Origin: Ditylenchus dipsaci
Lineage: Eukaryota > Nematoda > Chromadorea > Rhabditida > Anguinidae
Length of the DNA: 64,000 nt
Reading direction: 5' to 3'
Assembly: GCA_004194705.1 (NCBI GenBank)
Contig: SADC01000202.1
Coordinates: 248,001-312,000 of the forward strand
Shown: one piece after another, positions 21,159 to 32,056 of the stretch
How positions within the stretch are numbered: position 1 is the first letter of the stretch
Layout of the letters: every line of letters starts with the position of its first letter
Position numbers and translations under genes: made by a program
Notes under the pieces: model-generated
What the model saw: only the letters and a program-made list of their open reading frames with translations
Databases searched by the model: none
Told to the model about the DNA's origin: nothing

Positions 21159-21747
21159 GTTGGATTATTAGTGTGAACATGCAAAGGTAGTTTAAAGCTT
21201 ACTATTTTTTGTCGTAAATTCACTACAAAGAGTTTAAAAAATAAATAAATTTGAAAACCTAAAAATGAAAGAAACAAACACATCCGTCTTCCTATATTCA
21301 ACTTGTTGAACTCTTTTTTGGGGCACCAGTTTCATCAACAAATGAAAGTGAATCTGGAGAAGGGGGAAGAGAAGAGAAGATTGTTTGAACCACACAGTTT
21401 AGTAGCGAGTGATCATCAAATGAGGTAAACACAGTGCAGAAAAGAGAGGATCACGTATCCATTTACTCCCTTTCGCACAGTTGACCCTTCTACAATAATA
21501 TATTCGTGAGGAGGCATTGTTTGTCTACTTTGAACATACAAAGCACTTATTTAAAATATTTCTAATCAAACACTTTGAGGCATTTAAACTTGTAACTGCA
21601 TTTGGCTGTAAATTTGAGCCTAGTATCTTTTCTCGACGTACTGAATTTCTTTCAATTTCTCGTCTCCCCAAAAGTGATCAAATGTAATTTTGAGCCATGT
21701 TATGTTGAAAACTCAATGTTACCATGTAAACAAAATCTGTGCCGTAT

Positions 21748-21958
21748 AAAAAAGGTACTACTACTGCCGATATAAAATTGCTCCTGGGGCCGATCGTCGG
21801 CGGTGTTATATTGATAGTGGTGTTATTTCGGGAGTATCACATTAGTCAAATCTCGATAAAATAAATTTCCTGGGACCGTCTATTGCGGTATTATATCAAG
21901 AGTGGTGTTGTATCGAAGTAGTATTATATCGAGTATTCGAGTATTATATAATTTAATA
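21748..21958. repeat. Fragments of CAGTC-family elements, TATATCGAG subtype
   Basis: Degenerate direct and inverted copies of GTGTTATATTGATAG and GTATTATATCGAG, with TCCTGGGACCG like the GGGACCGG block of related elements. No intact ends. Confidence 0.5.
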
Positions 21959-22057
21959 ATAACCTAGTGTTTTTTTAGGAAGAATGTTTAATCCTTGACA
22001 TGGCTATGAAAATTATTTAAACCGACTTACCTGTTACCGATCAGCCATTGGCTTTTA

Positions 22058-25000
22058 ATGTTTGGTCTAGTATCAAGGCAAAAACTTGCCTTGCTTACCT
22101 TTCTACTAATACTACTACACTCACTGCTCAACTCTACAATAGTATTGGCCATAGGGAACAAACCATCAGTGTCCAGAAAAGGCAAAATAGTGGCTGAAAA
22201 TAGTCCATCTGCAGCTGTCCATAAGTTCATATATAACAATGAGAAAATATGTAAGTGTTTTGATCAGTAGTGAGTGGTTTCCGAACTAATTACTTGATTC
22301 ATGGTGTTCAGGTGGAGATATGTTCGGTCATAAAGGCTGGCTGCCAGCACATAAGAAGTGTGACATACAGTGCATCACAGGTGTACACATCTGTCAAATG
22401 CCAGAAGAGCCATCGAAGGCAAGCATACAGCGATGTCTTATATGTAAAATTTATTTGGTTGAAATAATTTTGACAAAAAGGATAGTTAGAAGAATTCCAG
22501 AAAGAGAATTAAAGGATGGGGCGAACTTTATATACGCATCGCCTAGGTCACAGGTCCGACTATCACTGGCTCCACACCTAAATTTTTTATCTCCTTTTAT
22601 TTACAAGTTTGGTGTCGAAATGATCCTCACACTCTTGGCTATCCAACAGAATCATCAACGCAGGAATTCACACATATTGGAGCTTTTTTACAGGATAAGA
22701 CAGGCTTATTTTCCGAAAATCGATGGTGTTTGGGGTTTTCCCTTGACTGGTTTGATTGATATTTTCTGACTTTTTTCTACAAATCACACGTTTCATATAC
22801 CGAAATGTAGCCAAGGTTCTAGGCTTTCATTTCAGCTATCATACAGAGAAAAAAGTAATATTTAATGTTTAGTTAGGGCTAAAATTTAAAAATCATTCAA
22901 CCATGTCCAATGCTACATAGGTCTGTCATTTGTATGAAATCCTGAAATTAGGGCATTTGTTGACCGTAAAGTAGTGCTGGAAATAGTTACAATCGATTGC
23001 TTGATGGTTTTGCTCCTGAAAGTCAGTAAACTTCTAAAAAGTAGAGCAAAATAAAGGATGTACACCCAGAGGAATTTGAACCGTCGACCTAGGGCGATGC
23101 GTATTTAAAGTTTTCTTCCCCTTTATGCGGTGGATGAATGAAGTCGAAGTGCGAAGTCTTTAACTACCCAGAGCTCGCCAATTTCGGCTCAAAATAGTGG
23201 GCTTAAAGCTTCCTTTTTCACTTCCCGTTTTCGGGTCCTTTACACGATAAAAAATAAATCTCAGTCATTAGAAATCTATGACGATATTTCGTTGACTTCG
23301 CACTTCACACATCCAATGTTGCCAAGGCATTAAAATGAGACCCGTTCTCACTCGCATTTAAGCTCTGTAAAAATTTCTCATTTTCACTTTTTATAGACTA
23401 GAGGGGTTGATAATTTACCAGCTACAATTACCAGTGATTTATTACGGGCAAATCTTTTTTTGCCGTAAATTTATTTTTTTCTGCCACTGCGCCTATAGTA
23501 AAATGAGGACACGTTCTGGCCTCAAGGGTAGAACTAACTGGTATATTTATTGGAGCACCATGGTACAATATGGGAGTAGGGTCCACTGGACCAGACATAA
23601 CAGAACATACGGTTGAACTATTGGAGACTGGAGATTCTTCCATCTTGACTGGAGAGGCTGGAGCAGTATCCACCATAGCAGCAGAGGGAGAAGCTGGAGA
23701 GTCGCCGAATCGGATTTCTGAAGATGAGACCGTTGGCTGTAGACTGGACTGGACCAATTCCCATATTCCCATAGCAGGCACCAATAGAGAACCAGCTGGA
23801 GAGTTGTCTTCACCGGCGAAGTGGGAGCGCGAGCTGGAGGCGAGGACCGGAACCATACGGAGGGAGTCCCATGGAGCATCATCTGCAGGCAGTTCGGAAG
23901 AGACTTGCGTGTTCGGTCCAACGGTATCTGGAATTACAAGAGGGAGTCCATCGGAGGACTCCTTGTTAACTGGACAATAGAAAATCGGAAAGTATTTCTG
24001 TTTCGGCTCTGCCTTCTGGACTGGCTCGATAACTGGACTAGATTTGACGTAAAATCCATAGTCAAACAATGTGCTGGATGAAAGAGTCCGTAGACCCGTA
24101 ACTGGACTAAACGGAGTCTTCCCATCAGTGGATGATACACTCACTGATTGCTTAGCACTGGAGAAATCACTAATCATAATATTTAAATCACTAACCTCGA
24201 TCATTGAATGAGCACGCTCCATAATTCAAAATCCAGCAAAAAGAATGATGATCTATGAAACTTGCTCGCCATGTCGAGTAATTCTGGACAAGACAAATCG
24301 ACGTTTGAAATAAACTATTTCAAACTAGATTTATTTTAGGCGCAATACGTTTCAATCTGAAACGTATTGTCCCGACTGGAAAACGTCGTTCAAACGACGG
24401 CAACAATCCTTACACTATTTTCCTTTGCCGCGGAAAGTCGTTTTACAGCAAAAGAAATTTGCTACAAAAAAGTTTAATTGCGGTAAAAAAGGTCTTTTGC
24501 AGCATAAAAAGTTTTCCATTTAACACGACGTAAAAATCAGGTAAAAAATAGTAAAATTATTTTTGATAAATTGAACTTGCGTGGCTGGCTTTTTGACGTT
24601 TAAAATTTACCGGCTGGTGGTAATTTATGGCTCGATGACGCTGTCGGAGTTGACATCAGAAGTCTTTACGATGTCGAATTACGCCAACACCGAAAGCGTG
24701 AACGAGCCATTACCCGTAAATTGCGAGTAAACAGTGTGACATTACTGTCAATTTTTTCGAAGTCGCATTTTTTTAAATTCTGATATGTTTTTTTTAGAAT
24801 TCTTAACACGGGAAAGGCTGTGTGCACCAAACTATGCGTTTTGGGCTCTACTGCAGAATCCGGCGCCAAAATATGCCTTGGTCCCCCTGTTGTTTTTTCT
24901 TGAATTTTGCTTTTAAAAAAGAACAGGGGGACCAAGGCATATTTTGGCGCCGGATTCTGCAGTAGAGCCGCGTTTTGGGCAGAATCTCATGCTGGGCACG

Positions 25001-28000
25001 ATGGATAAAAAAATAATAAAACAGGAGGGATTCGAACGGATAAAGCAGCATTTGGAAATAGTTAATTTTTGCCTATTCCCAACCCGTACAAACCCATAAA
25101 TAACCCAGCTTAAATAACCACCTTTTTGGGGGTTGTTAATCGGGTATCTTTTAGGCTTAGGCTTTGGTAGGCCAGCGCCCTTTAGGTCGTACTAAGGGGG
25201 TTATTTATGACCGACAGTCTTCCCAACCACCTAAAAAGGAGTGGTACTTGCTCATATTTATGTACCCCCTTGGAATGTAATATCTCAAAATGCAGGGCGT
25301 GATCAAAGATATATATTGCACATAAAGTTGTAGCAGAGTGATTATAATTACACAGAAAACTTTAAATGTCTGCCCAAAACGCCTAGTTTGGTACACACAG
25401 CCTTTCGCGTGTTAAGATTCACGCAGTTGTAATAAATGATTAGTGCATACGGTTTGTTTAAGTGCCTGAAGAATGTCAAGAAAGACTGAAGCAAGTGATT
25501 AATGACTTTAACTTGACCAACTCTACCAATTTCTCAGCGGGCAGCCCGCCCTCCATTCGTCCCCACCCCTCTGGCCCATCTCGACGTACCTTCACATCCT
25601 CACTGCCCTCTTCCAACCGTCTGAAAGAAACTAGAAATGGGGTTGTGGGACCCCCTTCGTCTCGCTCCATCATGCCTCCCGCCATCCCTGTGCCCTTGCC
25701 TCCAAGTCCTGCTGGTCTGCCACCCTCAACTACCCCACCACCCAATGACCACTTTCTGGTGCCATTATCAACAGATGGGGTGTTATTGCCACTTCCAGGT
25801 AAACTAAAGTTCGGAAAGGTTGAAAAACTTAAAAAAAACTAACATTATTTCCCTTTTAACATTATCCAAAAAAATTTTAATATTATCCGAAAATATAATT
25901 AAGAATGTAAAGGGAATACTTACAAATATTATAGCATAAAATAACAAAAGACTAAAGATTAACAAATAAAACTAACATCCACGGATTATCTGATTGAAAG
26001 AAGTTGCAGAAATAGTGTTGTCTTCGTCCACGTTCCCACCCTTGGCTCCCCCGTCCTGGAGACCTGGCAAAAGCAAACAGAAGGCATTTACCAGCCCACC
26101 TCCAAAGCACCAGCAAGTACCACCCTATCTCCAGATAAAGTGGATGACACTTTGCAGCAGAACTATGAGCACATTGTCGAACCTTTGACTGCTACTACCT
26201 CTACCGTAACCCTACCGAGCTCAACCACCGCTTCCATCGACTCCATGGATGACATCTTCGACACCCTGTCCAACCCTTCGATGTGGACGTAAGTGGGGTA
26301 GGGGAAGTAGCTGGGGTGGAGGCGGCGGAAAGCAAATCTGTATCCAGAGAAGAACCTAGAAGTCCCTATGGCAGCAGCAGTGCAGTGGTCACTGGCAGTG
26401 AAGAGGGCTACAGTTTCGGTTTGTTTCATTCAAATTACCGTATTTTCTCTAATACAGTCGACGCTCTCTATAACAACTTTCAAGGGACCGGCTAAACCGA
26501 GTCGTTATAGAGAGCGTCGTTATAAAGAGAGTCGTTATAAAGAGCATCATTTTTCAACTGTGCATCAGCCAGTCGTTATATAGAGCGGCATCTTTGGTAA
26601 CGAACATTCAAATAAAATTGTATCAAAGTAAACATTTATTCCGCAAAACGAACAACAATAACATAATTCAAGAGAATGTTGGGTACGCGACGTTTCCCTG
26701 TAAGGAACGGTTTCTTGTAGAACCTAAAAAGACTTCAATTTATTTTAAATCTGCGCTTAATATTAATATTTTCACATTTTCGTGTAATTTAAAGTTTAAT
26801 ATGTACTACCCCACTCTGATCTGTGTACTAATTTTTTGGTAGTAATACTTCCGTGCTACCATCTGAATACCCTATTATTTCAGAATTAGTTCTATCCGTT
26901 ATTTAAACTTGAACAATAAAATCACTTCGCCAATGCTATGTTTTTGCCAATAGCTTTTTTTCTCAAGTACTATTAGTTCATTGGCAAGCTTATTACCTTT
27001 CATTTTGTAGCTCAATTCACTGGCTACAAAATCAGTGGTGATTTGCCTGATAAAAAATAAGAGTACTCGAGAAAAGAAGATATTGACAAGAACATATTAT
27101 TGGTAAAAAATCTCATTGGCGAAACGATTAAGATTGTGATCGGCTAACAAGTCGCATTTGATAACAGAAGTTGAAACACAAAAATGTGACCGATTTCTTT
27201 AAAATCAGCAAAAGATGATTGCGAAAAATGGTTATTCAGCAAAAAATTTTCATTTCCTGTGAGACAGAATTTCAGTCAAATTGAATTTTCTGCAAAGTTT
27301 CCCAAAATCGTTATATAGAGCGGCTCTTTAACAGCTGGGACGGCCAGACTGAGTCGTTATAGAGTCGGATCGTTATAGAGAGCGTCGTTATAAAGAGCGC
27401 CGTTTCTGCTTAATTTGTTTGAAACCAACCAATTTTTTTTTCGAGTCGTTATAGAGAGCGAATTGTTATAGAGATCGTCGACTGTGATACCCCTCCTTCA
27501 TTTTTTGACTAAGATTTTAGAGTTAAAGGGGGAACTTCCTATACGCATTGCCTATAAGGACACAGGTGGATGTTTTTAGAATTCTAGCTCCAACTTTATA
27601 CTAACTTTTTCTCTGTTTGATAGCTCAAATGAAAGCCTAGAGTAATGGCTACATTTTGGTGTATGAAACTTGTGACTTGTAGAAAAAGTCAGCAATTTTC
27701 AGTGAAACCAGTCAAAGAAAAACCCCGAAAACCATCGATTTTCGGAAATTTGGCCCATTTTAGCCTGGTTACAAGCTCCGGTAGGTGTAAAAGCCTGTGC
27801 TGATAGTCTTATTGGATAGCCAAGAGTGTGAGGATCATTTTAACATTAAACTTGTAAATAAAAGGAGAGAAAAAGTATGGTTTACAGCCAGTGATAGTCG
27901 AACCTGTGACCTAAGGCGATGCGTATATAAAGCCCCCCCCTTTAAAGGGCCATTGCCGTCGCCGACAGCGAGAATTTCAAATGTTCGAATTCGCGCAGGA

Positions 28001-31000
28001 CAGTTCTCTTTCGTCTCGCACTGTACTCTTTTGACTCACTTCGAATGACCTAAATGGCTTTTCTTCTTCCTTTAATAAGTAGATAACCCCTTTTATTAAA
28101 AATGCGCTACTTGAAATAGCAAAGGTTGGTGATTAACATAAGAAAATACAAGAAAAAAAAGGCGCAACCAAAGTTTTTCTGCGAAATTGAGTCTTTTTAG
28201 GCGCTAATTGAGAATACCGCCCTCCATAAATCTGAGCTCCCCAAAATTGTTATGGCCTGGGATGGCTGTTATGGCCTTAATTTTCTATGCCCTGGGACAT
28301 ATATTTGGGTACTTTTTACTTAAGTTTTAAAAGGGAAATTTTATGGGCGAGGGGAGGGTGGTATTCGCTACTAGGGTCTTTTATTACTACAAAATTCATA
28401 TATTTTCTGAAAAAAGTCGGGACATTTAAGAAAAAAGCCAGAAAATTTCAGAAAAGGTCGGGACATTGTCGTTTTTAGACTTCTTTTTTAAATTTAGACA
28501 AACTAATTACCAAGCTTATAAGAATTTATAACTTATAAGAATAAAGAGAACGCACTGCTGCTCCTGTCTTTTTTCGCCTATTACGCGGGGTAGTTCCTGT
28601 TTAAACAATGAAGATTCTGAGGGTCTATACTCAAATAAATATGGCAATTATTTGAACACAAGCATTTAGAGAGACACAACAGTGTTGTGATCAGTCCACC
28701 CAGCCAGACCAAGTACAATGTGCCAGCCAAAGTGAATGAGCAGTCCGCAGAAGTGGAGGGCAGTCACGTCCATATATTCGGACCTCCCTACAGTCCTACA
28801 CAAGGGTAGGGGTTTATAGCCAAGAAATTTGATTGACTATACATTGAATATATTGCAGAGGAGTGGTGTTGCCAACCTCCTCGATCCTACCAAACATGTA
28901 TTCAAGTTTGAATGAGGTGAAAGAGATGGCTAGGAAAAGCAAAGTGAATCCCAACAAGAACAATGCTATGGCTGTGCAAAGGGCAGCGAGCACAGTGGAG
29001 CAGATAGATCTGTCTACAGAACTGAACACCAAACAAAAAAGGTAGTCCAAGTGAGAAGGTGTTTTTGTCACAAACAGATATTCGCACTGTATAGTTTGAA
29101 TGCAGCGGAGTCGCGATCTGAAGTACACTATCTGCTTCCAAATAAATGCAGATTTTGCAGACTTTAGCAAACTTGATAAGCTTGTTAATAATAAATCTAC
29201 CGTATTCACTCTGATAGGCCGACAGTCTCTTTAGAGGAATTATATTTTAGACTAGAAAGTTATTTTGCAAACTCTTTATTGAATTTTAGACGCTACTGGA
29301 ACATAGCTATCACCCCCCCCCCAATAATTTTTAGGCATAACTGAACTATTTTTTTTGAAAAAAGCTGAAATTGGTGCGGTTCGGCCCAATGCCTAAGCTA
29401 AAGCCTAAGGGTTAAGCTTAATTGCTAAGCCTAAAAATTATTGTGGGGGGGGGGGGGGGTTGGTATCTCTATGTAAATTCGTCTGCAGGTAAATTCATCT
29501 GCAAGGTTCTAATCCGTGTGTGGACATCACTTTTATCGAAAGGTTCAAATCCCATAAGAAGCACCACTTTTCTTGAAATTTTTCATTGAATTTGTTATAG
29601 ACTGAAATTAAGGTTGAAAACCTTAATCATCAAATAATTGAGTTGACTTTTGTCTGTGAAAACTTAAAACCAAAACAAAATTTAGAGTTTTGATGTGGAC
29701 AACAACTATTTAGGGCTAGTATTAATATTTCACACCCTGTGATTAACTTAAATCCAGCTGCTCTATTTACCGATACAGGGATTTTCAGTAGGCCAGCACC
29801 CGTTGGCCGTACTTTTTGGGAAAGGGGGGGGGGGTTATTTATGATCCACAGTCACGAATTTACTTGCATATGAATTTACTGTCTGATATATTGGGTCTGG
29901 TATATTCCAGTAGCGTCGTTGTATAACCGCACTAATTAACAAAAAATTACTTGCAGTGGAAAACCAGAGAAACCGTGGTGGACATGGCGACAAGTGGCCA
30001 GCAAACTGAAAAACAAACCATTTTACGTCCAAGGTTTTGTTTAAACTAAAATCGATATTTTGCTAAATTTACAAAAGCACAATTTAAGAGAGTGGAGTTG
30101 TGCTGGACCGAAGTATTCGTTGCTGTGAATGGGCTCTAAATGGTTTGTGCGATAGAAGTTGGCAGAGGATACGTCAACTATGTCCAAAATCGTGTGGAAC
30201 TGTGGTTTGCTCGTGTAAGCATATTTAAAAAAAACGCTTGCATATAAAGTCGAGTGCCGATATAACGGTGCTCCTGGGGACCGGTCAAAGGGCCGTTATA
30301 TCGGGCTGCCGTTGTATCGGGGTCATCTTATTCACCGCATTATTAAGCCAAAAATCATCTTTTTTCGATATCCAGCAGAGAACAGACAACAAAGAGAAAA
30401 ATAGAGCTAAAATAAAAACGTAAATACTATAAATGAGCAAATTTTTCATAAATTCTATAAAAATTCAAATTTATTTTGCCAAAAATACGCTAACATCTGG
30501 AGGCGGAAACGGGACGGGATCCCGATCCCGAGCCGATTTTGAGCAAAAATCCCGTCCAGAAATCCCGCCCGAAGGCCTCTTTCCGTCTCTAATCGGGGGT
30601 GATTTTATTGCTTGGGACCGGTTTTTAGTATCAGAGGTGCCGTTATAGTGGGGTGCCGTCATATCGCAGGTGAAATTTGTCGTGTTTCTCTGTCGGCCAG
30701 CCAAATTTCTCCCGAGGTGCCGTTATAACGGGGGTGCCGTCATATGGGAGTGCCATGAAATCGTCACTGGACTGTAATTTTAAATTTGAGCTTTTTTAGT
30801 CAATTTGGATTTTTTAATTACTAACATGTAGTTCAACTAACATACAGGGTGTGTCAAAAAAACTTTATCATTTTAAAACCTTCAAGTTCATTTTTTATAC
30901 TGTGTTTTATACTGTGATCTTTTTTGCTAAAAATTTCGAGTTTTTACTGTTTTTACAACTGTTTTAACGAATGCTAAGTGAGGTTGGAGATTTCCAAGAG

Positions 31001-31586
31001 ATAGGGCAAAAAATCGGTAATCAAGCAGGCGGGGGTCAAATTTTCAAGGGGTCAATTTTTTTTGGGTCACCCTGTACAAGTCAGGAAATAAAAAGTTTTA
31101 AGTTTTTGTAAGTTAGTTATTTAACTGCCCTTCTAGAAAAGAGTCCGTTAAATTGAGATTTGACTGTTCGAAGTGCGAGTATACCGTATTAACTGAATTA
31201 AACGGGCCGAGCTCTTTATTTTTGTCCTTTTTAAATTCTAAAAGTAAAAAATGTTTATAGCTGCTGATGGAGCCCTATCCTGTAACAGGATGATAGATGT
31301 GGATGTGATAGACTGCTATGAAAAAAGGAGTAGAAGTAAAGCATTTGGCACCATCAATCTGTCTTCTTCTCACAATGAAACTAGTGAGAACAGTTCGAGG
31401 GAGAGGTTTCAAGTGTTCCAACCCTCTGCTTTTCAGTCTACTTCTCCTAGTGACTCAGCTTCTACAAAAGAAACATTCTCTAAGCTAGTGGATGAAAACT
31501 CCTTTTTGAAAGTTTTTGCTGTAGAGGATGAAATCAAAAGGTTTAACAAGCTGAACACCAATCAAAACTTTAAAACAAATGTTTGA
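22058..31586 (+). CDS. Secreted Pro/Ser/Thr-rich protein with ShKT-like domain
   Basis: Proposed exons: 22058-22250, 22312-22443, 25463-25808, 26010-26288, 26375-26418, 28670-28805, 28859-29041, 29957-30033, 30089-30214, 31261-31586 (TGA). Phases join throughout; only the 25808/26010 junction needs a weak donor (GTTCGG), while the stronger GTAAAC at 25799 would break frame. Total about 613 residues. Signal peptide: LALLTFLLILLHSLL. Next a Cys block (KKCDIQCITGVHICQ, RCLILPEEC), a long Pro/Ser/Thr region, a Lys/Asn-rich part, and WWTWRQVASKL. Exon 9 gives six Cys in RCCEWALNGLCDRSW...LCPKSCGTVVC, the ShKT pattern (C..WA..G.C, CP.SC), though the first Cys is displaced. ShKT domains are common in nematode secreted proteins and proteases; no protease domain is seen. 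The tail is Ser-rich. Function unknown. AATAAA follows at 31620. Confidence 0.72.
22490..22860 (+). mobile_element. tRNA-derived SINE, plus orientation
   Basis: A tRNA-like head (ATACGCATCGCCTAGGTCAC then GGTCCGACTATCACTGGCT, B-box like) is followed by a body with TCACACTCTTGGCTATCCAA, GAAAATCGATGGT and GTAGCCA. A full inverted copy lies at 27560-27935 and a partial copy at 52030-52200. Confidence 0.7.
23050..23120 (-). mobile_element. tRNA-like SINE head fragment
   Basis: Minus strand reads CGCATCGCCCTAGGTCGACG then GGTTCAAATTCCTCTGGGTG, a clear B box in the same head as 22490-22860. No body recognised. Confidence 0.55.
23428..24222 (-). CDS. Intact 264-codon ORF nested antisense in an intron
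   Basis: A single uninterrupted minus-strand ORF from ATG (24222) to a stop at 23428, lying wholly in the 22443-25463 intron of the ShKT gene. Composition is protein-like: Ser/Pro-rich, acidic patches, motifs SPVTGLRTLSSS, KAEPKQKYFPIFYCP, FGDSPASPSAAM and SPVKMEESPVSN. No signal peptide, helix or known domain. It may be a single-exon gene, part of a spliced gene or the remains of a captured coding segment. About 80 bp upstream of the ATG lies a block of inverted motifs (CGTTTGAAATAAACTATTTCAAAC, and CGTTTCAATCTGAAACG). The last 25 residues (KNKFTAKKDLPVINHW) look repeat-derived. Confidence 0.5.
   Translation of the reverse strand: MERAHSMIEVSDLNIMISDFSSAKQSVSVSSTDGKTPFSPVTGLRTLSSSTLFDYGFYVKSSPVIEPVQKAEPKQKYFPIFYCPVNKESSDGLPLVIPDTVGPNTQVSSELPADDAPWDSLRMVPVLASSSRSHFAGEDNSPAGSLLVPAMGIWELVQSSLQPTVSSSEIRFGDSPASPSAAMVDTAPASPVKMEESPVSNSSTVCSVMSGPVDPTPILYHGAPINIPVSSTLEARTCPHFTIGAVAEKNKFTAKKDLPVINHW
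24300..24380. repeat. Small inverted repeats TTTGAAAT / CGTTTCA
   Basis: TTTGAAATAAACTATTTCAAA is an imperfect palindrome, followed by ACGTTTCAATCTGAAACGT. They may form a stem-loop upstream of the nested ORF; significance unknown. Confidence 0.45.
24628..24715. mobile_element. ATGGCTCG...CGAGCCAT short element
   Basis: TATGGCTCGATGACGCT at the left, GCGTGAACGAGCCATTAC at the right, with GACATCAGAAGTC and GATGTCGA inside. Third member of the ATGGCTTGTTCA family. Confidence 0.65.
24843..24969. repeat. Perfect hairpin with about 50-bp arms
   Basis: The arm starting GGCTCTACTGCAGAATCCGG and containing GGCGCCAAAATATGCCTTGG and CCCCCTGTT is repeated without visible mismatch in reverse at 24919-24969. 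The AT-rich loop is about 28 bp. The lack of divergence implies recent origin. Confidence 0.9.
25008..25080 (-). mobile_element. tRNA-like B-box fragment
   Basis: Minus strand GCTTTATCCGTTCGAATCCC resembles the T-arm of a tRNA; no full cloverleaf can be drawn. Probably a SINE remnant. Confidence 0.4.
26436..26453. mobile_element. Lone ACCGTATT left end cut by a 1-kb element
   Basis: TACCGTATTTTCTCTAATA is the start of an ACCGTATT-family MITE; at its internal TA the CAGTCGACG element begins directly. The rest of the MITE was not found on the far side. Confidence 0.6.
26455..27484 (+). mobile_element. 1.03-kb non-autonomous CAGTCGACG element, copy 1
   Basis: Left end CAGTCGACGCTCTCTATAAC after TA; right end TAGAGATCGTCGACTG. 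Arms carry many CGTTATAGAGAGCGTCG repeats. The interior includes TTCCGCAAAACGAACAACAA, CAGTCTGGCCGTCCC in inverse, and the TCATTTTGTAGC...GGCTACAAAAT module at 27000-27036. A nearly full-length copy in reverse orientation is at 48756-49773. Its open frames are short and look non-coding, so it would need a transposase from elsewhere. It lies in an intron of the ShKT gene. Confidence 0.88.
27540..27936 (-). mobile_element. tRNA-derived SINE, minus orientation
   Basis: Reverse copy of 22490-22860: GAAAACCATCGATTTTCGG, TTGGATAGCCAAGAGTGTGA, then CCAGTGATAGTCGAACCTGT and AAGGCGATGCGTATATAAAG (the tRNA-like head in reverse). A second, weaker head-like run lies at 27540-27570. Confidence 0.7.
27943..28046 (+). 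mobile_element. Half copy of the 39908-40113 foldback
   Basis: TTTAAAGGGCCATTGCCGTC, GACAGCGAGAATTTCAAATG and TTTCGTCTCGCACTGTACTC match one arm of the palindrome at 39908-40113, but the returning arm is missing. It abuts the SINE head at its left side. Confidence 0.8.
28047..28669. other. Intron sequence with no assigned element
   Basis: AT-rich intron of the ShKT gene. AAGTCGGGACATTTAAG and GGTCGGGACATTG form a local direct repeat near 28415-28470; nothing else recognised. Confidence 0.4.
29295..29478. repeat. Foldback with 12-C and 16-G tips
   Basis: CCCCCCCCCCCAATAATTTTTAGGC at the left and GCCTAAAAATTATTG followed by a long G run at the right. The middle has AATGCCTAAGC / GCTTAATTGC. 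It sits in the intron after exon 7 of the ShKT gene, next to an unpaired ACCGTATT left end at 29200. Confidence 0.75.
29480..29580 (+). repeat. GTAAATTCGTC repeat with tRNA-like B box
   Basis: Two GTAAATTC(G/A)TCTGCA units, then GGTTCAAATCCCATAAGAAG and a TTTTCTT end. A related copy is at 60795-60912. The B box suggests a SINE. Confidence 0.5.
30246..30776. mobile_element. CAGTCGAGTGCCGATATAAC element with G-rich insert
   Basis: Left AGTCGAGTGCCGATATAACG with CTGGGGACCGG; right GGGAGTGCC ... CACTGGACTGTA. Many GTGCCGTTATA(A/T)CGGGG subrepeats. A GGGACGGGATCCCGATCCCG block at 30509-30560 resembles the CGGGACGGGA repeats at the right edge of the window. Confidence 0.65.
30845..31074. mobile_element. 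Mariner-type MITE, 230 bp, TA target
   Basis: CAGGGTGTGTCAAAAAAACT directly after TA; TTTTTTTTGGGTCACCCTG directly before TA. Such CAGGGTG(T)...CAAAAAAA ends are typical of mariner-like elements. The intervening sequence does not encode a transposase. Confidence 0.75.
31182..31250. mobile_element. ACCGTATT left end fragment before last ShKT exon
   Basis: TACCGTATTAACTGAATTAA with GGGCCGAGCTCTTTATTTTT; no matching right end before the exon at 31261. Confidence 0.45.
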
Positions 31587-31619
31587 TGTAAACTGGCAAA
31601 AAAATATCTTTGTTCGATT

Positions 31620-31625
31620 AATAAA
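31620..31625 (+). terminator. AATAAA polyadenylation signal of the ShKT gene
   Basis: Canonical hexamer 33 bp after the TGA, followed by a GT-containing stretch. It supports 31586 as the true end of the gene. Confidence 0.65.
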
Positions 31626-31875
31626 GTGATATAATGGAAGAAAAACAAATAAATGAACAACAACACAAACAGAGATCATCATTTTTGCCACTTTAGACTA
31701 CCATTCAATGGAACTTTGATCTGACTGCAAACTGCTTCCTTATTTAATTTTATTTCTCCATTTTTGGTTTAAATGACATGAGAACTAAGTCACAGGTTTG
31801 AGACACAGCTCAGTTCGTCTATTTCAGTTACTTAGCATTTTTCACTAAAGACTTCATGCTTGAACATATTTCTGA

Positions 31876-32030
31876 GTACAGTTCATTCTCGATGTAAAAC
31901 CACGCCTTGAGACTTTAAGTGGTCGCGATTTAAACGGTCTTACATCGAGAGTGAGAATTTAGTGAACGTCTTATACCAATTTCTAAAAACGGTTTTCAAA
32001 GTGGTCTTATATCCAGAGTGGACTGTATCT
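31876..32030. mobile_element. CAGTTCA...GGACTG MITE, TTACATCGAGAG subtype
   Basis: ACAGTTCATTCTCGATGTAA at the left and CTTATATCCAGAGTGGACTGTA at the right, with several GGTCTTA(C/T)ATC(G/C)AGAGTG units between. Located in the convergent interval between the ShKT gene and the GPCR gene. Confidence 0.75.
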
Positions 32031-32056
32031 TAAAAATAGAAATTGTGGTGTCGAGT

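Noticed and set aside
23570..23980. 136-codon plus-strand ORF
   Set aside because: Shadow of the longer minus-strand ORF 24222-23428; that strand has the ATG and the longer frame.
24843..24969. Pre-miRNA
   Set aside because: Arms of about 50 bp without any mismatch exceed and differ from typical animal pre-miRNAs; left as a hairpin repeat.
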